DNA from: Branchipolynoe longqiensis
Lineage: Eukaryota; Annelida; Polychaeta; Phyllodocida; Polynoidae
Length of the DNA stretch: 64,000 bases
Assembly: GCA_030323885.1 (NCBI GenBank)
Contig: CM059192.1
Span: forward strand, 64,721,593-64,785,592
Direction: 5' to 3'
Both the position numbers and the translations under genes were made by a program. A model generated the notes under the pieces. That model made no database searches. It saw nothing but the letters and a program-made list of their open reading frames with translations, and had not been told where the DNA came from. Shown piece by piece: positions 10,790 to 23,341 of this stretch (positions are counted from its first letter, which is position 1; every line of letters starts with the position of its first letter).

Positions 10790-12345
10790 TACAATCACTA
10801 ACTTCCACTAGAGGCTTTTTTCTCCCATGTTACAATGAGTGAGTCATTGTCAACTACATTCCCTATGTGGTAAAACTTCTACTAGAAGTTTCCTTCTCCG
10901 TTACAATGAGTGAGTCACTGTTAACAACACTAACTAGGTGGTAAAAATTCTACTAGAAGTTTCCTTCCCCTCCGTTACAATGAGTGAGTCACTGTTAACT
11001 ACACTCACTAGGTGGTAAAACTTCTACTAGAAGTTTCCTTCTCCTACATTACAATGAGTGAGTCACTGTCAACTACACTCACGAGGTGGTAAAACTTCTA
11101 CTACTAGAAGTTTCCTTCTCCTATGTTACAATGAGTGAGTCACTGTTAACTACACTCAGTAGGTGGTAAAGCTTCTACTAGAAATTTCCTTCTCCTACAT
11201 CACAATGAGTGAGTCACTGTTAACTACATTCACTAGGTGGGAAAACTTCAATGAGAAGTTTCCTTCTCCTACATTACAATGAGTGAGTCACTGTTAACTA
11301 CACTCACTAGGTGGTAAAACTTCTACTAAAAGTTTCCTTCTCCTCCGTTACAATGAGTGAGTCACTGTTAACTACACTCACTAGGTGGTAAAACTTCAAC
11401 AAGAAGTTTCCTTCTCCTCCATTAAAATGAGTGAGTCATTTTCAACTACACTCACTATGTGGTAAAACTTCTACTAGAAGTTTCCTTCTCCTACATTACA
11501 ATGAGTGAGTCACTGTCAACTACACTCACTAGGTGGTAAAACTTCTACTACTAGAAGTTTCCTTCTCCTACGTTACAATGAGTGAGTCACTGTTAACTAC
11601 ACTCACTAGGTGGTATAGGTGGTAAAACTTCTACTAGAAGTTTCCTTCTCCTACATTACAATGAGTGAGTCACTGTTAACTAGATTCACTAGGTGGTAAA
11701 ACTTCAATGAGAAGTTTCCTTCTCCTACATTAAGATGAGTGAGTCACTGTTAACTACACTCACTAGGTGGTAAAACTTCTACTAAAAGTTTCCTTCTAAG
11801 TTACAATCCGTGAGTCACTGTTAACTACACTCACTAGGTGGTAAAACTTCTACCAGAAGTTTCCTTCTCCTACATTACAATGAGTGAGTCACTGTTAACT
11901 ACACTCACTAGGTGATAAAACTTCAACAAGAAGTTTCCTTCTCCTACGTTACAATGAGTGAGGCATTTTCAACTACACTCACTAGGTGGTAAAACTTCAA
12001 CGAGAAGTTTCCTTCTCCTACGTTACAATGAGTGTCATTTTCAACTACACTCACTAGGTGGTAAAACTTCTACTAGAAGTTTCCTTCTCCTATGTTACAA
12101 TGAGTGAGTCACTGTTAACTACATTCACTAGGTGGTAAAACTTCAACGAGAAGTTTCCTTCTCCTACATTACAATGAGTGAGTCACTGTTATCTACACTC
12201 ACTAGATGGTAAAACTTCGACTAGAAGTTTCCTTCTACGTTACAATCAGTGAGTCACTGCTAACTACACTCACTAGGTGGTAAAACTTCTACTAGAAGAA
12301 GTAGAAGCTTCCTTCTGTCACATTACAATGAGTGAGTCACTGCTA
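10790..12345. repeat. ~75-80-bp minisatellite with internal palindrome
   Basis: About twenty tandem copies of a unit containing tacaatgagtgagtcactgt, taactacactcactaggtgg and aacttctactagaagtttcc. Each unit holds the palindrome acttctactagaagt, and gtgagtcac is nearly palindromic too. Units vary by substitutions and by small insertions of cta or gaagta in the palindrome arm; a decayed half-unit tail continues to ~12470. No coding content. Confidence 0.95.
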
Positions 12346-12565
12346 ATTACAGCGATGCAAGATATTACTAACAACACCAGCTAGTTGGTGAAACTTCCAC
12401 TAGAAGCTTCCTTCTACCAAGTTAGAATGAGTGTATCACTGTTAACTACAACCACTAGGTAGCAAAGCTTCTAAAAAAGAAAAGAAAGAAGCCTGAAAGA
12501 AGGACTTTGTCTGTTGTTGTTTTACGTCCTAGCAACATCTAAGGTCATATCAGGAAAAAAAAGTT

Positions 12566-12952
12566 GGTTAAACCAAAGTCGGTTAATCCAAATTATCGGT
12601 TAATCCAAACAAAATTGTCGGACCCCAGGCCACTCCGGTATGGTTAAACCAAACTTTCATGTTATAAGGTCATCTGAGACCCCACTGATTTTTTAAATAT
12701 GATAAATGGTACTATTTTGTTGGGCTGCTGAAAAAAGTTTGGATTAACCGATCGTTTTGTTTAGCAGAGCTTGGTTTAACGGGGTTATACTGTACATACA
12801 TAAAAAACTATAATCAAAGTGTCCACATACAGTGTATATTACATGTGTAATACACGCTTACTCAAAGTCAAAGCCCGGTTAAACCAATGATCGGTTAATC
12901 CAAACAAATTTCTAGGGTCCCTTCAAGTTTGGATTAACGGGTTATACTGTAT
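12566..12952 (-). mobile_element. pogo/Tigger-like terminal fragments
   Basis: Two stretches (12566-12797, 12868-12952) repeat ggttaatccaaac and ggtttaac words and both end ...GGTTATACTGTA. On the minus strand this reads TACAGTATAACCC, the CAGT-starting terminus flanked by TA that is typical of pogo/Tigger elements. No opposite terminus or transposase is seen, so these are solo ends or decayed MITEs. Confidence 0.5.
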
Positions 12953-13107
12953 ATATATATGGACAATTCTTGATAAAGTATGGGCATTTTGTTGATAAAC
13001 TAAACCCTCCACCACTCCCATCAACATCAGGACCATCTCTCTCTCACGTCCCCTGTTTGTGTGTGACCACCAAAATTCGGGTGGTCACAGATGGTTGTAA
13101 AAAGTTT

Positions 13108-13160
13108 TGTTTGTTGGGGTTTTACATCCTAGCAATATCTAAGCTTATATCAGGATAGGG
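13108..13160 (+). repeat. Dispersed gttttacatcctagcaa repeat
   Basis: Shares the phrase gttttacatcctagcaatat...atatcagga with 12510-12555 and with every unit of the tandem array at 49720-50190. It may be a SINE tail or satellite fragment. Confidence 0.6.
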
Positions 13161-13447
13161 TAAAAAAAAAAAGACGGTCTTTAGCGGTCTCAAATTGCTC
13201 TTCACTGATCTCCGATCACTTTTTCATCATTTTGGTTGCAAGACAGTTGCAGGTGTTGCACCAGAAACCTTGCGAACAAAATGGTTGCAAGGAGGTCACC
13301 TAGCATTTTTTATAGGTTGGGGAGTAGTTGCCAGTAGGCGATCAGTCCCATACTGGTTCCAGATTAGTCACAAAGTGAATTTCTTGGGTTCAGTCGATAT
13401 TTCGATCGCAAACCAGTTGAGAACGATGGAATACTGATCGCCAACTG

Positions 13448-14381
13448 GGGCCGTATGCATGGGCTGGTGCTACGCGTAGCCGGTGCTACAAGCTAGCTCT
13501 GGGGTAGCTATCCGTGGCTAGCACCGCCTTGGTGAATCAGGTCAAGCCATATGCACCAATGCCCAAACCGGCACGGACAGCAAACAGTGTGGTTATTTAT
13601 AGATTTGGGGAGCCCCACTGAGCCTGTTCCAGGCGAGCACCGCTATTTGCCAATATCGCCGCCGATTCGCCGGCAGTGTTAATATTGGTTCGATTATCGG
13701 TTTAATTTGACCAAATTTAACTTTTTTGAGGATGTTATTCTGTTAAATATGATAGCATTGAATAGATTTGGGCCTAATCGGTACCTAACACCGGCAGGCA
13801 CCAGCAACCCTTGTTATTGCTGAGCCTGTTCCCGGCGAGCACCGCTATTTGCCAATATCGCTGCCGATGCGGCAGTGACAGTGTTAATAGTGCTTCGATT
13901 ATTGGTTTAATTTTACCCAAATTTGGCGGCGGCGTTAATATCGGTTCGATTTCTGGTTTAATTTGATCAAATTTAATTGTTTCTGAACCGCTATTTGCTA
14001 ATATCGCCGCCGATTCGGCGGCGATTTGTTTTGTTTATATTCGACGGTGGTGCCGATTTGTTTTCATTCGACAATATGAATATCACCACCGATAATATCG
14101 GTTCAATTTCAGGGTTAATTTGATGAAATTTCACTTATTGAGTATGTAATTCTATTAAATATGATAGCATTGAATAGATTTGGCTCTAATATATCGGCGG
14201 GCCGCACACTAACCGAGGCGGCCTGCAGCTAAACCAGATTTGAAAGCAGGGTAGCTTAGCCTAGGCTACGGTCGGCGGCTAGCGCTGGCACCGCTTTATG
14301 CATGCGGATTTTCCACTGTTAGCCGTGTTTTGCCACCCTAGCCGCGGTTAGGGCGCTAGCACCAGCCCAGGCATACGGGCC
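13448..14381. mobile_element. Harbinger-derived MITE 1
   Basis: Termini GGCCGTATGCATGGGCTGGTG and its approximate complement ending CATACGGGCC share the outer 10-11 bases with the autonomous Harbinger at 45060-49406. Flanking triplets are CTG/CAG. Subterminal words (agcttagcctaggcta, gctagcac) also recur in the autonomous copy. The interior holds repeated modules such as gccgccgattcggcgg and ctgttaaatatgatagcatt, shared with 15923-17424 and with part of 43573-44125. No open reading frame of note. Confidence 0.8.
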
Positions 14382-14509
14382 CAGATTGCATACTGGTTGG
14401 CGACCGTGGCACCCTGAACAAAGAGAACTATATAGGCCTATACCCTTTTGATTTAATCTTACAAAGGTTGACGATTGATTGGCAATTGATCTGCAATTGA
14501 ATGCCGATC

Positions 14510-14822
14510 ACTAGTGTTCTCTGTGGCCGACTGGTTAGAGTGTCTGACTTTTTTCTAGGTCGGACTCATAATCTGAAGGTCGGTGGTTCGATTCCCCGTG
14601 CCCCCACCTCTGCCAATTTGGATTTCCACTGCTGTGCATACCTTACATCGACATCAAAGGCCAGTTGCTCTCATACCATGTCTATGTGGTGTGGGAGGTT
14701 AAAAATCTCTTGGGTCAGTAAAAGTGTAGACTCAGGCTTTCAATCGACAAACTGTATAATGGTGAAAACAAGTCTATTCAGACTTATCCATGATAGGCAG
14801 TATAAATCTTCAAGAAAAAACT
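14510..14822 (+). mobile_element. SINE2, copy 2
   Basis: Same tRNA-like head (gtggccgactggttagagtg, then GGTTCGATTCCCC) and body as 10440-10776, ending in a short A-rich tail near 14815. Inserted in the F5 element. Confidence 0.8.
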
Positions 14823-15053
14823 AGCATTCCAATCGCAAACCAGTCCCCAACAAATGTTTCATGGTCTTACAAAAGTCAGCGACTGGTCATACAACCGATC
14901 ACTGACTGCCCCCAATTGATCAGCCTACCTTTATAAAAAAAAAATTTTTAACTTCTAATTTTAAAAAAAGTTGTTCGCTTTTGATTACAAGAAGGTTGCA
15001 GATATTTGTGTTTTTTTGTGGTCGCAAGCCTAGTGTGATGGGGTGTAACAGAA

Positions 15054-15921
15054 GCCTCTCCAATACATTACCAACAGCTATCTAACATATAACTTAAGTT
15101 ATAAACTTATATGCATGTTTTCACATTTTCTCCGTGTATTAGAATATAACCAATAAAGCTAACTATCTGTATATGTACTGACACTAGGCAACCTATCGTG
15201 ACCAACTTCCGCAGCACCACCAATAATCAACAAATATGAATAAATTTAATACTTAATTTAATGATGAAACAACATGCATGTTAGTATCATCACTCATCCA
15301 TTCCACAGGTTACTAAATCTATTTATCCCACAAAAATGATTATTCTGAGTAAATAGTAGGCCTACTGCAAAAGCATCAAATGTACGCACAAGAAAAATAG
15401 AGGAGGCATGATTTTTTTTAATAATTGGGGGAGATAACACATATAATTGGATGCTCAAATAAATTATTAGTTCATACGTAAGTTGTATCAGTAACTCGTT
15501 GCCATGTTTACTAAGCATAATCCTGGTAACTGGTGCCCTGCACCCTACCCCACCCCATCCCCTCCCCGTTGACTCATACCCAGTGAGTGGCTCAGACGTG
15601 ATTCATATAAAGTAGCACCCCCTTACAGAGCATGCGAGAACCACTGCTTCTCAATATTTGTTGCCCAAATTCAATGTGTACAAATATACATGTATAGGGT
15701 TTGGCATGTTCAAAATGAGAAGAGCTTAGTGTAGATCTATGGAACAAAATTGATAAATAAACTAATTAATTGTAATGAATGCGTTTCTAATCCAATTAAG
15801 GTAGCTTCATCACTTAGTTAATTGTGTTTTTTTAAAATAAATTTGAGGTTTACCGATTTGACAAACATTTAGAGCAATTTGGCTACACCATCTTCCTCCT
15901 CAAACCCACGCTAACACACCA
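15054..15921. other. No recognised feature
   Basis: AT-rich sequence without a recognisable motif, apart from C-rich ccctaccccaccccatcc near 15542. Confidence 0.4.
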
Positions 15922-15922
15922 G

Positions 15923-16611
15923 GGCCTGTATGCATGGAGCGGTGTTAGCGAGCCAAACCTGTGGTTAGCGGCGATCTCCGGGTTAGTGGCGAAAAGTCAG
16001 TATGCATGTGGCCGGGTTAGGGAAACTCCATGAGTTTAAAGGTGTCTACGCTAACCCCAACCCATATCAAGTTTACCATCAGGGTTAGGGATGGATTAGG
16101 CGCAAATCTATTCAATGCGATCATATTTAACAGAATTACATACTCAAATCGTGAAATTTCATTAAATTAACCCTAAATTCGAACCGATATTAACGCCTCC
16201 GCTACAACGGCGGCGATATTAATATTGTCAAATCGACGAATGTACATAAAACAAATCGCCGCCACCACATCGGCGGCAATATATTAGACCCAAATCTATT
16301 CAATGCGATCATATTTAACAGAATTACATACTGTACAAGTGATATTTTAGCAAACCGCAAAAACGAACCGAAAGTAACGCTGCCACTACAACTGTGGCGA
16401 TATTAATATTGTCAAATCGACGAATGTACACAAAACAGGCTACAGGCACAGAGGGATTTCCCAAATCTATAAATAACTGCTAGGTTAGCTAACGCCTTCG
16501 CGCTCTGGCTCCATACATACCCCATGACCAAATTTCCAATGCCGGCATTAGCTAACCCATACCCGGCCCTTAACACCGGAGCCGATAAATAATTCTTCAT
16601 GCATACGGGCC
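15923..16611. mobile_element. Harbinger-derived MITE 2
   Basis: Left end GGCCTGTATGCATGGAGCGG, right end CATGCATACGGGCC, flanked on both sides by CAG (15920-15922 and 16612-16614), a perfect 3-bp target duplication of the CWG type. Interior modules match MITE 1. It abuts MITE 3. Confidence 0.85.
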
Positions 16612-16615
16612 CAGG

Positions 16616-17424
16616 GGCCGTATGCATGAAGCGGTGTTAGTGGCGTGTGGTGTTAACCGCTAACACTAGGTAGCTATCACCAGCATCGCGAAATATGTCA
16701 CGCCGTATGCATGAGCACCTAAACCATTCGCGTTAGGTAAACGTGCAGTTATTTATAGATTTGGGGAATCCCACTGAGCCTGTTCCCGGCGAGCACCTGG
16801 TTGGGCCTAATATATTGCCTTCTCCACACACCGGGAACCAGCAGGCCTTGTTACTGGTGAGCTTGTTCCCGGCGAGCACAGCTATTTAACAATATCGCTG
16901 CCGATTCGGCGACGATTTGTTTTGTTTATATTCGACAGTATGTATATCGCCACCAATGTAGTGGCGGCATTAATATCGCTTCGATTTTAGAGTTAATTTG
17001 ATGAAATTTCACTTATTGCGTATGTAATTCTGTCAAATATGATAGCAATGAATATATTTGGCTCTAATATATCGCCGCCGATGCGGCAGCGATTTGTTTA
17101 GTTTACATTCGTCGATTCAACAATATTAATATCGCCGCCGATGTAGCTGCGGCGTTAATATCGGTTCGATTTTGCGGTTAATTTGATAAAACTTCACTTT
17201 TAGAGTATGTAATTCTGTTAAATCTAATAGCATTGAATAGATTTGGGCCTAATCGGTACCTAACACCACCTGTAAACCTGCTATGGGCTGGTGTTAGAAT
17301 ATCCAACCTTAAACTCGCGGTGTTTCCCTAACACTGCTCCATACATACCGCCTTTTCGCAGCTAAACTGGAAATCCTGCCCAAAACGTGTTTTGGCTCGC
17401 TAACACCGCATCATGCATATGGCC
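16616..17424. mobile_element. Harbinger-derived MITE 3
   Basis: Ends GGCCGTATGCATGAAGCGGTG and ...CATGCATATGGCC, back to back with MITE 2. The target duplication is not obvious. Interior repeats include cctgttcccggcgagcac and cgatttgttttgtttatattcg modules in common with MITE 1. Confidence 0.8.
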
Positions 17425-17843
17425 CGTGCATGATCCCCCCCACCCCCCCCGCGCCCCCCAACAACAAAAAAACACCCCACAAAAACACCATCTCCGGACA
17501 CCGTTTCTTGCCAGCCACCAACAATGTAAACTGTACATGATAAGCACAACAAATCTACAACCACATTACATAATTGTAAAATGTAAGCAACGACCAGAAG
17601 ACCAGTAATTTACTGCGGACATTCAGCGTGAATAACAATTTGAACGACAACAAAAATATATAAAAACTAAGGCAAGTCAGCTTGAAAGAATTAATGTTTA
17701 TGATATCGAATATAACAATGACATGGGGTAGGGTAAACAAAAAAAAAGTATAGTTGATTCCTTATGAATGTAGTCAGCCATTTCATCAATAACTTGTGCT
17801 CATCGGCTGGTGGTCTGGGGTACACAGGGTGAGATGTGGGCAC
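17425..17843. other. No gene; C-run
   Basis: Contains a strand-asymmetric C-rich patch (17433-17460) and AT-rich spacer. No coding motif. Confidence 0.4.
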
Positions 17844-17846
17844 TTA

Positions 17847-18445
17847 AGCCGTGTTCACACGGGCGATTTAATCTGCCTCATATAAAGCGCCTTGCCTAGT
17901 TCGCCTCACATTTTGCCGTGTGAACGCGACGTCAAGGCGGATTAGGGCTGAATCGATTCATATGATTCGCTTTATATAAACCACCTAGCGAGGTAGTTTA
18001 TATGAAGTGAACTAGCTTAGGTCGGCTCATCTCGCCCGTGTGAACGCAACCGACTTACTTGAGGCGGATTAAGGATGTCACACTATATAATATAATTTGG
18101 TTTATGAAACCGCTAGCTGTGCACAGATATTTCTTTCATCATTTATTTTTAGGGTTTCACTGCCCAGCAGAAGTTTTGACCGTTCCAAACCACTACGATT
18201 CAGTCAATACATATCTAGGTCGAACCCACACTCTCTCGTGCCGACGTCGACGAACCCAAAATGGCACTGGTTAGTCTGGACTTGCTCACGCGCAGATATC
18301 CACTTCCGCCGTAAACCGATTCAAAGCACTGCCCATGTGAATGCGAAACACTTTCAAACTCGGTCCGTGTGAACGCGCATCTAAATCGATTCATATGATT
18401 CGCCTTTTCTAAATCGCTTTAAACTTTTCCCGTGTGAACACGGCT
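17847..18445. mobile_element. MITE family F1, copy 1
   Basis: Inverted ends AGCCGTGTTCACACGGGCGA and ...CCCGTGTGAACACGGCT, flanked by TTA on both sides (17844-17846, 18446-18448). Subterminal regions repeat gtgtgaacgcg, gaggcggatta and gattcatatgattcgc in both orientations. The core (18105-18310) is conserved with the copies at 22268 and 30094. No transposase. Confidence 0.9.
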
Positions 18446-18448
18446 TTA

Positions 18449-19540
18449 AAGCAGGGGCACATGTGTGTGACATCATGGATGGATCAACCACTCATTTACA
18501 ATGCAACACAGCTCCATGGTACTATTAGTACACTACTAGCCTAGTAACTAGGCGATACTCGTGGTATTTCTGATACACAAACTATAAATGTAATGGCGAT
18601 ATGAATTACTATTATGACATCTGCATTGTCTGATATGTCCTTTGGGAGTTCTGCTTCAGCTTATGATCATGTTGACACTGTCTGATAGTGATACGCGGTT
18701 CAATTTAGCTCCAACTTCCAAGTCCTACAAAATGTTGAACTGGAAAACTGTTGTCGTGAGTCTAGAACCAGTTCAATAATCATTATTTCAAATGTATCCC
18801 GGATAACAAGGTAAGAGTGAGTAAAATATTTGGTGTGGTAATTCACCCATTTTAATTCACTTATGATGCATTCAAACAAATCTTATGAATATTATGAAGC
18901 TGTCAACTCAGAACACATCGTGTCAACATTCTAAACACTCGGGTGTATGACGACTTCCGAAAAGGGGACTCCGTGTTCGTTTATATCCACCGGCGTACGC
19001 CGCATAGCGAGACCGGCGCACAACGCGTACATGGCTCAAAGTGAGACCGGCGTACGCCGGAGGAGATTCGGGCTAGGCTACACACTACCAAGGGCAATAA
19101 AAATGTCCGGTAGTGTGCTACAACAACCCTCACAACTTCGTACACAAACCGACAACTTACTTCAACTCACCATCAGAGGCAGGTCTTCAACTTCTTATTG
19201 TCTGGTCTCTATTAAAACTATCAGACGCACGTGTCAACGTACCAAATCTTCACAATCGTGACCGTTTAGATCCAAAACAAATCAAAAGCCGCCATTGCTC
19301 AGTTGTCCTGGCTGCTGGGAATTTCCTGTGTCTAATTTGGGAAAACCCCACTCAACGTACCAAAGCTGATTGGTCAGCAGTACCCCACATGATCAAAATC
19401 AGCGTGTGCTGATTGGTCAATATCGCTAACATCTATTTTTAGATTTATGGTAATCCATTTCGGTCTTTGCCGCTAGATGTTTGCGCTCTGGGGATTGAGA
19501 ATTTAGTTCGGAAGATTCTGTATAGATAGCGCCACATTAC
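18449..19540. other. No gene recognised; CpG-rich palindromes
   Basis: Includes the palindrome ccggcgtacgccgg at 19048 and a second, partial copy at 18987. Open frames of ~100 codons (18947-19261, 19113-19412) overlap each other and have no motif; I regard them as chance. Confidence 0.4.
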
Positions 19541-21050
19541 CCCGGTGTTGCAGTTTCTGCGGTAGGCCAGTTTGCGAGGGACACTATTCAACAAACAGAT
19601 TATATACACCTAAACACGGTTTGGCGGCCATCTTGCCCTAATTCCTGTTTGCAGGTACACAAACGCACATGGCAGTATCATCAGTGTGGCAGTGAGCAAT
19701 CTTCAGAGAGAAAAAGTTAAATATCTCTAAAAGTACAACACCTAGAAACAAACTGATTGGAATACACATAGAAAACATGTTTACACAAAAGATTATATTA
19801 AATTGATATGGTTAGGGTTCTGAATTTCTATTAATCTTTAATAAAACTAACGTTTTGCACTGCGCGTACCGGCAAACGCAATGCATTGTCAATGGCAGTC
19901 AGCATTCTTCATACAGAAAAAGTTAAATATCTCTAAAACTACAACACCTAGAAACAAACTGATTGGAATAGACATAGAAAACATGTTTACAAAAAAGATT
20001 ATATTAAATTGATATGGTTAGGGTTCTGAATTTCTATTAATCTTTAATAAAACTAACGTTTTGCACTGCGCGTACCGACAAACGCAATGCATTGTCAATG
20101 GCAGTCAGCATTCTTCATACAGAAAAAGTTAAATATCTCTAAAACTACAACACCTAGAAACAAACTGATTGGAATACACATAGAAAACATGTTTACCAAA
20201 AAGATTATATTAAATTGATATGGTTAGGGTTCTGGATTTCTATTAGTTTTGAATCAAACTGACGTTTTGCACTGCGCGTACCGGCATACTCAATGCATTG
20301 TCAATGGCAGTGAGCAATCTTCAGAGAGAAAAAGTTAAATATCTCTAAAAGTACAACACCTAGAAACAAACTGATTGGAATACACATAGAAAACATGTTT
20401 ACAAAAAAGATTATATTAAATTGATATGGTTAGGGTTCTGAATTTCTATTATTTTTGAATAAAACTAATGCTTTGCACTGTGCGTTCCGGCAAACTCAAG
20501 GCTATCAGGCTTTGTTTACCTATATCCGGAAGTGGCCTCGTTCTCGCGAAATTAGGACATGCCCATATAAGGCCAAACCGTGTTATCGTGTATTAGATTT
20601 ATACGGTTCAATCAATCAATGGGTGCCGTCTTCTCGAAGAAGGTTGGCTGCAATGGACCTCCATCTCTTCCTGTCATTCGTTCCTCTCACGCATTCCGCA
20701 TAGCTCATTGATGTCCACTCAGTGATGTTGTCCATCCATGTTATAAGGTTAGGGTTCTTGATTTCTATTAATTTTGAATAAAACTAATGTTTTGCACTGG
20801 GCGTACAGTCAAACTCAAGGCATTGTCAATTGTCGTGAGCAATCTTCATACAGAAAATACAGAAAAAGTGAAATATCTCTAAGACCACACCACCTAGAAA
20901 CAAATTGCTTGGTACACATATAGAAAACATCTTTACCAAAAATATTATATTAAATTTATAAGGTTAGTGACGATGCTGTTCGATTTTAACGCATGCGCAG
21001 AAGCGACGTGTCCCTCGCAAATTGGGTACCGCGGAAACTGCAACACCGGT
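19541..21050. mobile_element. Inverted-repeat element carrying 206-bp repeats
   Basis: Bounded by ~44-bp imperfect inverted repeats: ccggtgttgcagtttctgcg...tttgcgagggacac at 19542-19585 against its complement at 21005-21048. The interior is the 206-bp tandem array (19690-20490) plus a single unit at ~20745-20960 after a non-repeat insertion. A related terminus (ccggtgtcgcagttt) occurs at 49567 and, inverted, at 60537. No ORF of note. Confidence 0.7.
19690..20490 (+). repeat. 206-bp tandem repeat, about four units
   Basis: The word aaaaagttaaatatctct starts at 19711, 19917, 20123 and 20329, an exact 206-bp spacing. Each unit contains aaactgattggaatacacat, gattatattaaattgatatg and gttttgcactgcgcgtaccg. 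Further units: ~20745-20960 and ~23055-23280 in direct orientation, and four inverted units at 38960-39900. Confidence 0.95.
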
Positions 21051-21145
21051 CCGTGTGCCGCAGGGACTCCAAATTAGCAAATAATAGTCAATATTACGAC
21101 AAAAGGATACATCACAGTAGTGAGGGTTAACAGTTCCGAGGCTTA

Positions 21146-21905
21146 AGGGGCTGTCACATTAGGGTTTTTTGCTGGAGCGTATGGCGGCGTAGGCGCGTTA
21201 CATCATATACGTCGGCATACGCCGTATACCCTACTCATACGCTACTCATACGCTACGCATACGCCGCCAGGTGACGGCTTATGTGAAGCGTATGAGGCAT
21301 ACGCCGCCATACGCTTTCATAAATCCGTCCGTCCAAATTTTTTTGTGCATGCTCAAAAGATCTCGACCTATGAGGGCGTATGGCCCATATGCTGCTCACA
21401 CACTACTCATACACCGCATACGCTCCTCATACGCCGGCGTACGCTCCTCGTACGCTAGGGGTACGCCGGCATAGGTTTTTCATACGCTCAACTTGCGTCA
21501 CCGGCGTATCTCTAGCGTATCTCTAGCGTATGTAGCGTACGCATAACCTATGAGTTACGTATGGGAGCGTACTCCTAGTGTATGCACAGCGTATGCACAG
21601 CGTATTCAAAGCGTATGCCATAGGTCTCGACATCGATCTTGACTCATACGCTACTCATATGCTCATCCGGTATGCATACGCTACGCATACGCTCCACATG
21701 CCAATCAAAGCCGTCAAAACATCTCACAGTACGCTCACATACGCTCCTGGTACGTTCCTCATACGTTCCTCGTATGCTCCTCATAGGTTCCACATACGCT
21801 CAAACCCACCCGAAAGGTCACCAAAGGTCATGATAGGCCAGCACCCGCAGGACTTACGTAGGTTTTCAATACACTCCCGCCATACGCCGTAATGTGACAC
21901 CCCCT
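21146..21905. mobile_element. MITE family F2 (catacgc word array)
   Basis: Ends AGGGGCTGTCACATTA and TAATGTGACACCCCCT (16 bp, one mismatch), flanked by TTA on both sides (21143-21145, 21906-21908). Almost the whole interior is made of variants of catacgc/gcgtatg (actcatacgct, gtacgctcc, cgccggcgta) on both strands. Open frames here are artefacts of the repeat. Confidence 0.9.
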
Positions 21906-21908
21906 TTA

Positions 21909-22264
21909 TGGCTAGCAAAGATGGCAACGTCTGATGCAACTTACTTCTGGCGTAACGTCACCAAATACTATTCAATATTACCACAAAAGGATACATCACA
22001 GTGCCAATCGGCAATCAAAAACTATAGTGACAAATTCAAAGTAAATTCCTGTAACATGTATATGACACTGTACCTTATCCTAACCCTTATCCTTATCCTA
22101 ACCTCAACTCTAACGCGACGGGGATACAACAGGATACGACGTGATAAAGGAGTGCCGCACTAACAAGTACTCTGACTATAGACAGAGAGCATGTAAAATC
22201 AACTATAGTAATAGAGCAAAATATTATTTAATATTTACAACCATACTTATTACAAGTGATTCAC
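21909..22264. other. No recognised feature
   Basis: Short spacer between two MITEs; includes ccttatcctaac repeats near 22073-22105. Confidence 0.4.
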
Positions 22265-22267
22265 TTA

Positions 22268-22758
22268 AGCTGCGTTTAAACGGGCGAGTTAAAACGCCCT
22301 AGGTAGAACCAGTTGCCTAGATCGGTTTACATTTGCCCGTGTAAATGTGCCGCTGAGGCATTTTAGGGCTGAAACGTTTCACCTGAAACGTTTCACGTAT
22401 ACCACCTCGGGAGGTGGTTTACAGGAACCGTTTTAGAGCACATATTATAGAATTTAGTCTATGAAACCGCTAGCTGTCCACAGATATTTTTTTCATCATT
22501 TATTTTTAGGGTTTCACTGCCCAACAGAAGTTTTGACCGTTCCAAACCAATACGATTCAGTCCATACAGATCTAGGTCGAACCCACTCTCTACTGGCGAC
22601 GTCGACTAACCGAAACTGGCGCTGGTTCATATGGACTTGCTCATGCGCAGATATCGATTTCCGCCTTCAAACTCGGTGTGTGTAAACGCGCCACTAAATC
22701 GATTCAGGTAAAACGCTTTTCCTAGATCGTTTTACTTTTTGCCCGTGTAAACGCAGCT
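22268..22758. mobile_element. MITE family F1, copy 2
   Basis: Ends AGCTGCGTTTAAACGGGCGA and CCCGTGTAAACGCAGCT, flanked by TTA on both sides (22265-22267, 22759-22761). The core from gaaaccgctagctg to cgatttccgcc matches copy 1. Compared with copy 1, the internal words changed together with the ends: TTCACAC has become TTTAAAC/TTTACA and gattcg has become cgtttc/aaacg throughout. Confidence 0.9.
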
Positions 22759-22769
22759 TTATAGACTAC

Positions 22770-23341
22770 ATCACGGTTCCAGCGGCGCGGTGCATTGTGG
22801 GATGCATCAGAGCAAAACATACCCCCCAAAAGCACATGGCACATGCTAATACACTGGGTGCAGCTATGAAATGTGCTAGTTTCAGATCATCTCAGCTCTT
22901 GTTTGAAACATAGAATACCAACTAAAAAAATATATCTAATAAATTAAGATATTAATCTTTTATCCAGCATTGCATTGACATCAATATAATCAGCACATCT
23001 TATGCCATGTGCATTTAGATTTAGAAAGATCTAGGCACTCAGACTAGTGTAGCCATAGCCAGTGTACTCAATGCATTGTCAATGGCAGTGAGCAATCTCC
23101 ATACAGAAAAAGTAAAATATTGATCAAACCACACCACCTAGAGACAACCCGCTTGGAACACATATAGAAAACATGTTTATCAAAAAGATTATATTAAATT
23201 GATATGGTTAGGGTTTTGGATTTCTATTAATTTTGAATAAAACTGACGTTTTTCACTGCGCGTATAGGCAAACTCAATGGCCGTAGGCCTTTGCTTTGCT
23301 CCCAACGCCGTTTTCAGCGCATGCGCAGTCGGAACCGTGAT
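22770..23341. mobile_element. Inverted-repeat element with one 206-bp unit
   Basis: Bounded by atcacggttcc (22770-22780) and ggaaccgtgat (23331-23341), with CpG-rich cgcatgcgcagt just inside the right end. It contains one 206-bp unit at about 23055-23280. The termini differ from those of the other two elements with this repeat. Confidence 0.6.

Larger units (their letters stand above)
13195..15053. mobile_element. MITE family F5, interrupted
   Basis: The right end (~15032-15053, cctagtgtgatggggtgtaac) resembles the F4 terminus at 5312-5332 (cctcgtgtgactggggta). The interior on both sides of the nested elements repeats one word in both orientations, around atcgcaaaccagt/actggttggcgac (13375, 13420, 14390, 14835, 14880). 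No matching left end is found, so it is truncated or diverged. It is split by the Harbinger-type MITE at 13448 and by SINE2 at 14510. Confidence 0.5.

Noticed and set aside
10790..12345. CRISPR-like array
   Set aside because: Whole units are repeated with no unique spacers, and the context is eukaryotic; it is a minisatellite.
18947..19412. Two ~100-codon plus-strand frames as possible host exons
   Set aside because: They overlap in different frames, have no recognisable motif and sit among repeats.
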